Source: Phascolarctobacterium sp. (GTDB taxonomy: Bacteria; Bacillota; Negativicutes; Acidaminococcales; Acidaminococcaceae). Taken from it: DNA of 25,898 nucleotides. The stretch is from NCBI GenBank assembly GCA_019417125.1, contig DXVZ01000048.1:1-25898 (forward strand). Reading direction: 5' to 3'. The first letter of the stretch is position 1. Each line of letters starts with the position of its first letter. Position numbers and translations under genes: made by a program. Of the stretch, positions 6,876-14,771 are shown one piece after another. The notes under the pieces were generated by a model that was not told the origin of the DNA, did not search any database, and saw only the letters and a program-made list of their open reading frames with translations.

Positions 6876-7880
6876 ATGAAAAAATTTTTAACCCTGCTTT
6901 GCCTGTTTATAAGCCTTACCATTACGGCGCAGGCGTCAGACAATTCCTATCTTGATAAAGTGCTGCCGGATTACCGTCAAGCAGCGGCAAACTATATTTT
7001 TAACTACACATCGGATGCTGAACTTGCCAAAGCGCCGGCTTTTATGCAGCAAACAACGGCGCAGGGGCGTGAAACAATTACCGCGCCTGCCGTTAAGGGC
7101 GGCGCGGCCGTTACCATGTACGTTTACCGCCCGCAAAACGCCAATGGCAAACCGCTGCCCGTAATTTACTATTCGCACGGCGGTGGTTACCTGTTCCGCA
7201 AAGCGCTGGATAATACCGCGCGCTACCAAAATCTTGCCGATGGCACCGGAGCTGCCGTCATCACTGTGGATTACCGCCTTTCGACAGAAGCGCCCTTCCC
7301 CGCGGCGCTGACTGACGCTTATAACGGGCTTTTATATATACGCCAAAACGCCCAAAACCTCGGCGTTGACGGTGAAAACATCATTCTTATGGGCGACAGC
7401 GCTGGCGGCGGATTATCGGCGGCGCTTGCGCTTTATAACCGCGATAACGCAAATATACCTTTAAAAGGACAGGTTTTAATTTACCCGATGCTGGATTACC
7501 GCACCGGCACCGAAGCCTCGCCCTACAACGCCAAATATACCGGGCAAATTTGCTGGAACCGCCCCACAAACGTTTATGCGTGGGATAAACTGCGCGGCGG
7601 GCAAAACATCAGCGCGGAAATGCTGCCCTATTTTTCTCCCGCTATGGCGCAGGATTTAAGCAATCTGCCCCCGGCGCTGATTTACGTGGGCGGGCTTGAT
7701 TTATTCGTCAACGAGGATTTAGCCTATGCCAACAAGCTGATTGAATGCGGCATTAATACCACGCTGTACGTTGTACCGGGGCTGTACCACGCCTTTGAAA
7801 ACGCCGTACCCCAGGCAGAGCAAAGCCAGCTTTTCTGGCAGCGCGTGTATAACTTCAGCGCTGAACAACTGGCAGAATAA
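6876..7880 (+). CDS. Exported alpha/beta hydrolase (HSL/acetyl-esterase family)
   Basis: 334 residues with a signal peptide (about 1-20, cleavage after TAQA). The oxyanion motif HGGG is at 101-104 and the nucleophile elbow GDSAGG places Ser175. Asp275 (GGLDLF) and His305 (GLYHAF) complete the triad. VDYRLSTEAPFPAAL (131-145) is typical of hormone-sensitive-lipase-type carboxylesterases. The enzyme should hydrolyse short-chain esters in the periplasm or outside the cell. It is last in the operon with the lipoprotein and the ABM protein, 15 bases after the latter, with GGCAGGTG as ribosome site. A strong terminator follows. Family and catalytic residues are clear; the substrate is unknown. Confidence 0.92.
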   Translation: MKKFLTLLCLFISLTITAQASDNSYLDKVLPDYRQAAANYIFNYTSDAELAKAPAFMQQTTAQGRETITAPAVKGGAAVTMYVYRPQNANGKPLPVIYYSHGGGYLFRKALDNTARYQNLADGTGAAVITVDYRLSTEAPFPAALTDAYNGLLYIRQNAQNLGVDGENIILMGDSAGGGLSAALALYNRDNANIPLKGQVLIYPMLDYRTGTEASPYNAKYTGQICWNRPTNVYAWDKLRGGQNISAEMLPYFSPAMAQDLSNLPPALIYVGGLDLFVNEDLAYANKLIECGINTTLYVVPGLYHAFENAVPQAEQSQLFWQRVYNFSAEQLAE

Positions 7881-7898
7881 GATAAACCACACAGTATA

Positions 7899-7940
7899 AA
7901 GACAGCACTCCCTTATGTTAGGAGTGCTGTCTTATTTATT
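7899..7940 (+). terminator. Strong intrinsic terminator between convergent operons
   Basis: A 13-bp stem (AAGACAGCACTCC, 7899-7911, with GGAGTGCTGTCTT, 7921-7933) and 9-base loop, followed by ATTTATTTT. It ends the esterase operon and probably also serves the glutamate synthase operon arriving on the minus strand. Confidence 0.9.
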
Positions 7941-7941
7941 T

Positions 7942-8679
7942 TCAGTTAATAGCGTAAAGCTGTTTATAAGGCGCGACCGTATTAGGGGTCAGCGCATAAA
8001 AACGGTGCGGCAAAATATCTGCCACCGGCACGCCGAACAACCGGCTGTAACGTTCTATAAAAGGCATAATTTCCAGCATTTCCGCTTCTGTTAAGTTCTG
8101 CGCCGTTACCTGCTCCGGCAAATTAGCTGGAATATGGCTGCTGCGCACAATAATTTTGCCGCCGTGCATTCCGGTACCGCAAAAATATCCGTAGGGAGCG
8201 CGCTCCTCATGCCCAAGCCCCAGCACAATAATCAGCCCTCCGGCCTGGTATTCGCCTAAAAAGCTGCCTGCCGCCCCGCCGATAACCAACACCGGGCTTT
8301 TAACGCCATAGGACTTCATGTGAATACCGGCGCGGTAGCCGACATCCCCCTGGATATAAATTGAGCCGCCGCGCATAGAGTAGCCTGTTGCATCGCCGGC
8401 GCTGCCATGAATGACAATCGCGCCTTCGTTCATCGTATCGCCAGTTGCCTCCTGCGCATTGCCAAACACCTCTATTAAGCCGCCGTCCAAATACGCGCCC
8501 AAAGCATTGCCTGGTACGCCGTAAATTTTCAGGCTGCGACCGTCTGCCAGCCCGGTGCCGATAAAACGCTGGCCCAGGCAATTTTGTATTTCAACTGCTC
8601 CCTCCGCCTTTTTTACGGCGCGGTTCAGTTCATAGTAATTCATAAATTTAGCGTCTATAATCACAACAATCCCCCTCAT
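7942..8679 (-). CDS. Glutamate synthase GXGXG domain protein (split GltB, domain 3)
   Basis: 245 residues dominated by a right-handed beta-helix with repeated Gly motifs: GLADGRSLKIYGVPGNALG, GAIVIHGSAGDATGYSM, GGSIYIQGDVGYRAGIHM and GGLIIVLGLG. This corresponds to the C-terminal structural domain of large-subunit glutamate synthase, which channels or positions the other domains. It is the third gene of a split glutamate synthase operon. ATG 8679 overlaps the preceding stop in the arrangement ATGA, indicating translational coupling. A GTG five codons later (8664), with AGGGGG 7 bases upstream, is a serious alternative start. As in many archaea and some bacteria, the domain is a separate polypeptide instead of part of a ~1500-residue GltB. 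Confidence 0.9.
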   Translation of the reverse strand: MRGIVVIIDAKFMNYYELNRAVKKAEGAVEIQNCLGQRFIGTGLADGRSLKIYGVPGNALGAYLDGGLIEVFGNAQEATGDTMNEGAIVIHGSAGDATGYSMRGGSIYIQGDVGYRAGIHMKSYGVKSPVLVIGGAAGSFLGEYQAGGLIIVLGLGHEERAPYGYFCGTGMHGGKIIVRSSHIPANLPEQVTAQNLTEAEMLEIMPFIERYSRLFGVPVADILPHRFYALTPNTVAPYKQLYAIN

Positions 8680-10181
8680 TCACCGGCGTGTTTTACACCT
8701 AAAATACGCAGTTCCGCATCGGTCAGCCCCACGCCGCGCAGCATGGCACGGTTGCCCTTTAAAGTTTCAATAGAGTTAATGCCCATGCCGCCCATAAGCT
8801 CTTTAATCTCGTGCGTCCAGCCTGTTATAAGGTTAACCAAAGCCTCGCGCGCAAGATCCGGATTCAGGCGCGCCGTAAGTTCCGGCTGCTGCGTGCAGAT
8901 GCCCCAGCTGCATTTGCCGGTATGGCAGCTATGGCACATATGGCAGCCCATGGCAATCAACGCGGCAGTGCCGATGGCAACGGCGTCAGCGCCCAACGCA
9001 ATGGCTTTAATAATATCGGCGCTGCTGCGGATAGTGCCGCTCGCCACAAGCCCTACCTGATTGCGGATGCCTTCTTCGCGCAGGCGCGTATCCACCGCCG
9101 CCAGCGCCAGTTCAATGGGTATGCCCACGTTGTCGCGCGTCTGCGTCGGCGCCGCACCCGTACCGCCGCGCAGCCCGTCCAGCACAATAATATCCGCGCC
9201 GGAACGCGCAATACCACTGGCAATAGCGGCAACATTGTGCACGGCGGCAATTTTTACCAGCACCGGCTTTTTATAATCCGTCGCCTCTTTCAGCGAATAG
9301 ACCAGCTGGCGCAAATCTTCAATTGAGTAAATATCGTGGTGAGGAGCCGGTGAAATAGCGTCCGTCCCCTCGGGAATCATACGGGTGCGCGAAATATCGC
9401 CGGTATTTTTAGCACCGGCAAGATGCCCGCCAATGCCCGGCTTTGCACCCTGCCCGATTTTAATTTCCACCGCCGCGCCGGTTTCCAGATATTTGCGGTG
9501 CACGCCAAAACGCCCGGAAGCCACCTGCACAATGGTACTGCTGCCGTATTTATACAAATCGCGGTGCAGCCCGCCTTCGCCGGTGTTATAAAAAGTGCCG
9601 AGTTCTGCCGCAGCCTGCGCCAAAGCCTGATGGCAGGGGTAGCTGATAGCGCCGTAGCTCATGGCGGCAAACATCACCGGCGTTTCCAGCGTTAAGTGCG
9701 GCGGCAGGTTATTAATAAGCCGCCCATCATCCCCACGTTCAATTTTTACGGCGCTGCCGCCAAGGTAAGTGCGCGTTTCCATAGGTTCGCGCAGCGGGTC
9801 GATAGAAGGATTTGTTACCTGCGCCGCATTGATGAGCAGTTTGTCCCAATACAGCGGATAGTTTTTAACCGTGCCCATGCCCGAAAGCAGCACGCCGCCG
9901 CTTGCCGCCTGCAAATAAATTTCGCGGCGGTTATTCGCGCTCCAGTTGCTGCTGGAGTTTACCGCCTGGCGGTTAGGAATAATTTTTAACGCCCCCACCG
10001 GGCAATATGCCACGCAGCGGTAGCAGTTAACGCATTTACTTTCATCCGCGGCAAGTTTTTTGGTATCTTTATAAAAACTGTGTACGCCATGGCTGCATTC
10101 CCTAATGCAGCGCCCACAGCCAATACATTTTTCTTTATCGCGCAAAACCTCGTAACGGGAGGCAAACGGCATCATTTTCAT
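8676..10181 (-). CDS. Glutamate synthase FMN-binding protein with N-terminal 2x[4Fe-4S] (split GltB, domain 2)
   Basis: 501 residues. The N-terminal ferredoxin domain has two cluster motifs: Cys19-22-25-29 and Cys50-53-56-60. The FMN-binding (beta/alpha)8 synthase domain spans about 85-460. Landmarks are KIGQGAKPGIGGHL (241-254), DGLRGGTGAAP (335-345) and VASGTIRSSADIIKAIALGADAV (379-401). Cys413, Cys419 and Cys424 follow the CxxxxxCxxxxC spacing of the glutamate synthase 3Fe-4S cluster. The enzyme would combine ammonia and 2-oxoglutarate into glutamate, with electrons entering through the ferredoxin domain. The fused ferredoxin domain is the archaeal-type layout. Both gene boundaries are ATGA overlaps. 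No NADPH-binding beta subunit is seen, so the electron donor may be ferredoxin or a subunit encoded elsewhere. Confidence 0.95.
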   Translation of the reverse strand: MKMMPFASRYEVLRDKEKCIGCGRCIRECSHGVHSFYKDTKKLAADESKCVNCYRCVAYCPVGALKIIPNRQAVNSSSNWSANNRREIYLQAASGGVLLSGMGTVKNYPLYWDKLLINAAQVTNPSIDPLREPMETRTYLGGSAVKIERGDDGRLINNLPPHLTLETPVMFAAMSYGAISYPCHQALAQAAAELGTFYNTGEGGLHRDLYKYGSSTIVQVASGRFGVHRKYLETGAAVEIKIGQGAKPGIGGHLAGAKNTGDISRTRMIPEGTDAISPAPHHDIYSIEDLRQLVYSLKEATDYKKPVLVKIAAVHNVAAIASGIARSGADIIVLDGLRGGTGAAPTQTRDNVGIPIELALAAVDTRLREEGIRNQVGLVASGTIRSSADIIKAIALGADAVAIGTAALIAMGCHMCHSCHTGKCSWGICTQQPELTARLNPDLAREALVNLITGWTHEIKELMGGMGINSIETLKGNRAMLRGVGLTDAELRILGVKHAGE

Positions 10182-11269
10182 AACGCTCCCTTCTTCAGCA
10201 TAAATATAGCGGCTTCCCCGCCTTTAGGCGACCATACACGCTCAAGCTCCGGGCATACGGCACGGATAGCGCTCTCCTCACTGGCGATGTAGACCCTGCC
10301 GCCTTTTTCGCCAACTACCATCGAACGCAGCTTCAGCCGGTCATTCAGCGCCATCAGCCCGCCTTTAAAGCCAACAAGGATGGAAAAAGGCCCTGTAAGC
10401 AGCAGGCTTGCAAAGGCCTGGCGCAAATAAGTCAGCCGCGCGCGCAGCTCCGGCTCCTGCATGGCAATCGTCGTCCAAAACGGAGCCGCCATGACGCTTG
10501 CCGCCTCCTGCATAGTAAGCCCCATCCTGCGTACAAGGTAATCTATAATGTAGGTTATAACTTCCGTATCAGTTAAAAGCGTACACTTGTAGCCAAACAT
10601 CTCTATAAAACGCCGGTTAGCGTCATACGACGATATTTCTCCGTTATGCACTACAGAATAATCGAGCAGCGCAAACGGGTGCGCGCCGCCCCACCAGCCC
10701 GGCGTATTAGTTGGGTAGCGTCCGTGCGCCGTCCAGGCGTAACCGGCATATTCTTCCAGCCGGTAAAATTCCCCTACATCTTCCGGATAGCCTACTGCCT
10801 TAAACACGCCCATATTTTTGCCGCATGAAAAAACATGCGCCCCCTTCATCTGCGTGTTGACGCGCGTAACACAGCGCACAATATATTCCCGTTCATCAAG
10901 CTGGCTCTGTTCCAGCTTATTGGGCAGCGGCGCCATAAAATAGCGCCAGATAAGCGGCGCATCGGTAATATTGGGGTGCGGCCGCGTTGGTATTTTAGAT
11001 AAATTGACGATATCAAAATGGTTTTCCAAAAATTTTTCGCAAGTTTCTTTTGCCGCTCCGTCCTCATAAAAAACGTGGAATGCGTATAAATCCTTATATT
11101 GAGGATATATCCCGTATCCGGCAAAACCGCCGCCCAAGCCGTTGGAGCGGTCGTGCATTACTGCGATGGATTTTATCATTTCCCCGCCGCAGACCATACC
11201 GCCGTCACGGTCGATAACACCGGTAATGGCACAGCCGGAAGGAATCCTGATTTCACCCTCTTTTAACAT
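10178..11269 (-). CDS. Glutamine amidotransferase class II protein (split glutamate synthase, domain 1)
   Basis: 363 residues from ATG 11269, preceded by GGGGGG at 6 bases; a longer frame would need a TTG start overlapping that site. It is an Ntn-type amidotransferase that releases ammonia from glutamine. The nucleophile candidate is Cys13 in SGCAITGVIDRDGG, so about 12 residues must be removed to expose it, as in GltB-type propeptides. Further family landmarks are HGRYPTNTPGWWGGAHPFALL and DYSVVHNGEISSYDANR, followed by LTDTEVITYIIDYLVRR. It is first in the operon, with a strong promoter and TGTAA palindromes upstream. Its stop overlaps the FMN-domain start, as expected for subunits of one complex. 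Confidence 0.93.
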   Translation of the reverse strand: MLKEGEIRIPSGCAITGVIDRDGGMVCGGEMIKSIAVMHDRSNGLGGGFAGYGIYPQYKDLYAFHVFYEDGAAKETCEKFLENHFDIVNLSKIPTRPHPNITDAPLIWRYFMAPLPNKLEQSQLDEREYIVRCVTRVNTQMKGAHVFSCGKNMGVFKAVGYPEDVGEFYRLEEYAGYAWTAHGRYPTNTPGWWGGAHPFALLDYSVVHNGEISSYDANRRFIEMFGYKCTLLTDTEVITYIIDYLVRRMGLTMQEAASVMAAPFWTTIAMQEPELRARLTYLRQAFASLLLTGPFSILVGFKGGLMALNDRLKLRSMVVGEKGGRVYIASEESAIRAVCPELERVWSPKGGEAAIFMLKKGAL

Positions 11270-11314
11270 AATAAGCCCCCCAATGCAAAACAATAAAAAT
11301 ATGGTATGTTCTAA

Positions 11315-11343
11315 ATTCTAATTATTTTTGCACTTTTTGTCAA
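11315..11343 (-). promoter_or_regulatory. Glutamate synthase operon promoter
   Basis: On the minus strand TTGACA (11343-11338) is 17 bases from TAGAAT (11320-11315), about 45 bases before the start codon. The spacer is AT-rich. Palindromic sites lie directly upstream. Confidence 0.8.
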
Positions 11344-11348
11344 TTAAA

Positions 11349-11415
11349 AATTACATTTTTTGTAATTAATTACATTTTGCTCTTTTATTTTTGTAAATTT
11401 TTATCATTTTTACAA
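11349..11415. promoter_or_regulatory. Cluster of TGTAA palindromes upstream of the glutamate synthase promoter
   Basis: Three overlapping inverted repeats: AATTACA-5-TGTAATT (11349-11367), the perfect 14-base TGTAATTAATTACA (11361-11374) and TTGTAAA-11-TTTACAA (11391-11415). They sit just upstream of the -35 box, the usual place for an activator. TGTNA...TNACA half-sites recall nitrogen regulators of the TnrA/GlnR type, but the spacing differs. The AT-rich context raises the chance of coincidental palindromes. Confidence 0.45.
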
Positions 11416-11588
11416 TTTTTAGATATTAAACAAACTTTAGTATTAAAATTTATCTACTTTTTCAACACACAAAAACGGCGCTGCAATTTAACTGCAATTC
11501 AAAATAACTGCACCAAAGCACCGCCTCATTTACAAAGCGGTGCTTTTAAATTTTACATACTTCTTTTGCCCACAGCGCCATAAACAGA
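11416..11588 (+). other. Gene-free spacer with an orphan plus-strand hairpin, possible small RNA
   Basis: No protein gene is recognised between the glutamate synthase operon and the SEL1 gene (11270-11686). AAAGCACCGC and GCGGTGCTTT (about 11514-11545) form a 10-bp stem followed by TAAATTTT on the plus strand, with no gene upstream to terminate. Before it are repeated ACTGCA elements: CTGCAATTTAA, CTGCAATTCAA and CTGCACC. A short transcript ending at the hairpin is possible. No convincing promoter was identified. Confidence 0.3.
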
Positions 11589-11617
11589 TTGTAAACTGCC
11601 CGGTGCAGTGCTACACT
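11589..11617 (+). promoter_or_regulatory. Possible promoter of the SEL1-repeat gene
   Basis: TTGTAA (11589-11594), 17-base spacer, TACACT (11612-11617). It is a moderate match, placed about 70 bases before the start codon. Confidence 0.45.
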
Positions 11618-11686
11618 TAAAGCAAAGTAAAAAAGCAACCAAAAAACGCAGGGATGTACGCAGAACGGAAACGGGGGCGGCAAAAG

Positions 11687-13387
11687 ATGGGACGTTTTTT
11701 CAGCGATAAAGTAGAAACGGCGATACGCTATATTTATTACGACCTTGGCGCACAGTGCGGGCAGGAAGGTTTCCGCTCATTGCAGGAGGCTTGCCGTGAG
11801 GGCGACGCCGACGCTTACTGCCTGCTGGCGCGCTGCCTGTTTGGTCAGGAATACACCTGGCTGGGGCATAACTTTCCGGTAGATGAAGATGCTGCCAGCG
11901 AGTTAGTATACCAATCGGTAATGATGGGCAGCGCCTTAGGCACACTTATCGCCATGCGCTGCGGCATAATGAACAAAGAACTGCAAAAAGCCATGCCGCT
12001 GGCAAGCTTAAAAGCCGCCTACGATATTATTTTAGAAAAGGCAGAGGCTGGTGACGCCTTTTGCCAAATGGTCATCGGCAACGTTTATTACTGGTGCGAT
12101 TTTTTAGTGATAGAGGACATCAAACCCGGCGATTTTGACAGCGACGAGGCTTTTGAAAGCTTCATACACGAAAATATGTTAAAATGCGAATACTGGTACA
12201 AAAGCGCGCTTGACGGCGGCGTGGCAACGGCAGGTGCGAACCTTATTTTAATGTACATCGACGGCATTGAAGGCGTACTGCCGCCGCAGCCGGAAAAAGC
12301 CAAAGAGCTGGACCGCATTTACGCCGCCAAAGGCTACCCCAACTACCAATATTTTTACGCCTGTGATTTGTTTGACGAAGATAAACACGCAGAAGCCTTT
12401 TCCCTGTTCTGCAAGGCGGCGGCAGCCGGTGAACCGCGCGCGTACTTTTTTGTTGGAAATTATTACGAAAACGGCGTTGCTGCACCGCACGACGATGCGA
12501 AAGCCGCAGAGTATTACCAAAAAGCCATCGACTCCAACATTCCCGTTAAAGCGGGCTGCTACAACCGCCTGGGCGCGATGTATTTTGACGGGCGCGGCGT
12601 GGAACAGGATTACGACAAAGCGTTCCGCCTGCTGAAATGGGCGGACGACAGCGGCAAAACCGGCAGCTGGGGCGCGTATTACCTTGGTTACTGCTACACC
12701 TACGGGCTGGGCACGGAACAGAACTACGCACTGGCGCGCAAGTATTTAGAAGCGGTAGACTGGGACTGCCAGGAAGCCTTTTTTCTGCTGGGCTGGCTGT
12801 ACTGCAACGGCGAAGGCGGCCCAACAGACATTGCCAAAGGCGTAGCTTACCTGCAAAAAGCCAAGGACATTCCGGAAGCGCAGGAAGAATTAAGCCATTA
12901 TAAAAAGAACTTTTTTGGCAAATGGGTGCGCCGTGATAAAACTGAAACCGTGCTGCGCGGCTTGCTGCACCTGCAATCCATGTTCAGCAGCGATAAAAAA
13001 GAAGCTCCGCTGCTGCCCCAGCCAAGCACCAATTTTAGCTGGGTACTGACGGTCAGCAACCGCTTGAATAATGAGGACACGCCTGAACCCACGTATCAGC
13101 AGGTTGAAAAAGCTTTGCGCAGCCTTACTACCGAGCCGGAACAGCTTATTATCCTGTGGCAGCAGAACCCCGATAACGCCGGTGCCTACTGGTTTATGCG
13201 CTGCTCCGTTTACGCGAGGAGCAAAGACAACGACATCTATCTTATCGAAACCGCTTTTCCGCATAACGGTGAAACAGAATTTTGGCAGACTACTGTAAGG
13301 TATTTAACCGAGGCGCTGCCATATTTTAACGCCGCTTACCATCATCAAAAGATTGATTTTAGCGGTTTTGAAAAGCAGGAAGGATGA
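11687..13387 (+). CDS. SEL1-like (TPR-type) repeat protein with unrecognised C-terminal domain
   Basis: 566 residues, without a signal peptide, so probably cytoplasmic. SEL1/TPR-like helical repeats are clearest at about 236-285 (AEAFSLFCKAAAAGEPRAYF, AAEYYQKAI), 290-325 (CYNRLGAMYFDGRGVEQDYD), 328-357 (AYYLGYCYTYGLGTEQNYA) and 363-393 (EAFFLLGWLYCNGEG). Weaker repeats lie at about 35-190. Such arrays usually bind other proteins. From about 455 the sequence changes to a mixed domain (TEPEQLIILWQQNPDNAGAY, then YLIETAFPHNGETEFWQ) that I do not recognise. ATG 11687 is preferred because GGGGGCGG lies 6 bases upstream, while an ATG at 11654 has its purine tract too close. The gene stands alone with its own terminator; its function cannot be inferred from context. 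Confidence 0.85.
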   Translation: MGRFFSDKVETAIRYIYYDLGAQCGQEGFRSLQEACREGDADAYCLLARCLFGQEYTWLGHNFPVDEDAASELVYQSVMMGSALGTLIAMRCGIMNKELQKAMPLASLKAAYDIILEKAEAGDAFCQMVIGNVYYWCDFLVIEDIKPGDFDSDEAFESFIHENMLKCEYWYKSALDGGVATAGANLILMYIDGIEGVLPPQPEKAKELDRIYAAKGYPNYQYFYACDLFDEDKHAEAFSLFCKAAAAGEPRAYFFVGNYYENGVAAPHDDAKAAEYYQKAIDSNIPVKAGCYNRLGAMYFDGRGVEQDYDKAFRLLKWADDSGKTGSWGAYYLGYCYTYGLGTEQNYALARKYLEAVDWDCQEAFFLLGWLYCNGEGGPTDIAKGVAYLQKAKDIPEAQEELSHYKKNFFGKWVRRDKTETVLRGLLHLQSMFSSDKKEAPLLPQPSTNFSWVLTVSNRLNNEDTPEPTYQQVEKALRSLTTEPEQLIILWQQNPDNAGAYWFMRCSVYARSKDNDIYLIETAFPHNGETEFWQTTVRYLTEALPYFNAAYHHQKIDFSGFEKQEG

Positions 13388-13424
13388 AGCCTGCGCTCTG
13401 CCATTTTAAACTTGTATTATAATT

Positions 13425-13464
13425 AAAAATCTCCGCCTAACGCTTGGTTAAACGGAGATTTTTT
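13425..13464. terminator. Bidirectional terminator between the SEL1 and aldo/keto reductase genes
   Basis: AAAAATCTCCG (13425-13435) and CGGAGATTTTT (13453-13463) form an 11-bp stem with a 17-base loop. T runs follow on the plus strand (to 13464) and are present on the minus strand, serving the two convergent genes. Confidence 0.85.
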
Positions 13465-13466
13465 AT

Positions 13467-14768
13467 TTAGAAGCCAAAGGTTTCGGCAACAGCTTTTAAC
13501 TGTTCGGGTATGTTAAGCCCCTGCGGGCATTTAGACAGGCACGCCCCGCAGCCGGTGCAGGCGCTTGCCGGCGCCCCGCGCTGAATGGGCGACATAGCGA
13601 CGGTGTAATCTGCCATCGCCCTGTCCATATTTTTATGCAGCAGGTACTGGTTGTAAACATAAGCAAAAATGTAGCCTATCGCCACATTGTGCGGGCAGGG
13701 TATGCACTTGTAGCAGCCGGTGCAGTCCACATGCCCCGGCGCTTCGCGGAAAGCGCGGATAGCGTTGCCCAGCGCTTCGCGTTCTTCCGGCGTCAGCATG
13801 TTAGGTTTGGCTTTGGCAGCATATTTAAGGTTTTCTTCTACGTCTTTCATGCTGCCCATGCCGCTCACGGCGACGCTGACTTCGGGAATATCCCACAGGT
13901 AATCCAGCGCCCACTCATTATCCGGCTTGTGTACGCCGGTGGAGGCAAGCGCCTTGCGCATACTCTCCGGCAGATTAGCCAAAAAGCCGGTGCGCGCCGG
14001 TTTCATTACCGCCAGGCCCATGCCGTTAGTAGCGGCGTATTTAGGCCCTAAAACGCCGGCTTCGTATTCGTAATCAAGGTAGTTATGCTGAATCAGGCAA
14101 AAATCCCAGTTGGGGTTGGCTTCTACCACTTCTTTAAACAGCTCCAGCCTGTCGTGAAACGAAAAGCCGCTGAAGCGGATTTTGCCCTGCGCCTTTAAAT
14201 TTTCTATCTTTTCAATCAGGCGGAACGGAATAACTTTTTCTTTCCAGCCGCGGTGCATAATCATATGGATATGATAAAAATCAATCACGTCGGTGTTCAT
14301 CGCCTTGCGCGATTCGTCAAACATCTTTTCAAAATCTTCGGGGCGTTCCATAATCCACCACGGCGCTTTATTGGTAACATACACGCGGTCGCGCAGCCCG
14401 CCTGCCAGCGCCTTGCCCACGGCAATCTGGCTTTGCCCGCCCAGGTACACATAGCCGGTGTCGATGTAGTTTACGCCGCCTTCGATAGCGCGGCGCACCA
14501 TGCGCACGGTCTGCTCCATATCGACGGTTTTGCCGTCCGCCAGCATCGGCAGGCGCAGCATGCCAAAGCCCAGCGCCGATACATCGACGCCCGTCCTGCC
14601 CATGGGGCGGTACTGCATGTTGGGGTTATAGTTTAAAATGTTTTTGGGGTCGCCCGGTTCGTTGGCTTCCGCCTTTTTAGGTGCCAGCAGCTTATCCGGC
14701 TGCATCATTGCGCCAGCTGCCACTGCCATGGCGGCATTTTTCAAAAATTCCCTGCGCGTCATACCCAT
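13467..14768 (-). CDS. Tat-exported aldo/keto reductase with two C-terminal Fe-S cluster motifs
   Basis: 433 residues. The twin-arginine signal TRREFLKNAAMA (4-15) precedes an AEA cleavage site near 33-35. The aldo/keto reductase barrel (about 50-320) keeps its catalytic set: Asp103 and Tyr108 (YIDTGYVYLGG), Lys134 (VTNKAPW) and His168 (YHIHMI). The C-terminus carries Cys349-352-355-358 (CTGCYKCIPCP) and Cys404-407-410-414 (CTGCGACLSKCP), a ferredoxin-like module as in the COG1453 subgroup. Reductases of this fold normally use NADPH, which is not available in the periplasm. Export as a folded holoenzyme with bound cofactors, fed by the Fe-S clusters, is the likely solution. It starts 3 bases after the stop of the Tat-exported amidohydrolase, so the two form one operon. 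Confidence 0.9.
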   Translation of the reverse strand: MGMTRREFLKNAAMAVAAGAMMQPDKLLAPKKAEANEPGDPKNILNYNPNMQYRPMGRTGVDVSALGFGMLRLPMLADGKTVDMEQTVRMVRRAIEGGVNYIDTGYVYLGGQSQIAVGKALAGGLRDRVYVTNKAPWWIMERPEDFEKMFDESRKAMNTDVIDFYHIHMIMHRGWKEKVIPFRLIEKIENLKAQGKIRFSGFSFHDRLELFKEVVEANPNWDFCLIQHNYLDYEYEAGVLGPKYAATNGMGLAVMKPARTGFLANLPESMRKALASTGVHKPDNEWALDYLWDIPEVSVAVSGMGSMKDVEENLKYAAKAKPNMLTPEEREALGNAIRAFREAPGHVDCTGCYKCIPCPHNVAIGYIFAYVYNQYLLHKNMDRAMADYTVAMSPIQRGAPASACTGCGACLSKCPQGLNIPEQLKAVAETFGF

Positions 14769-14771
14769 AAG

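Noticed and set aside
8811..9326. 171-codon plus-strand frame opposite the glutamate synthase FMN gene
   Set aside because: Opposite a highly conserved enzyme; Arg/His-rich shadow without start signals.
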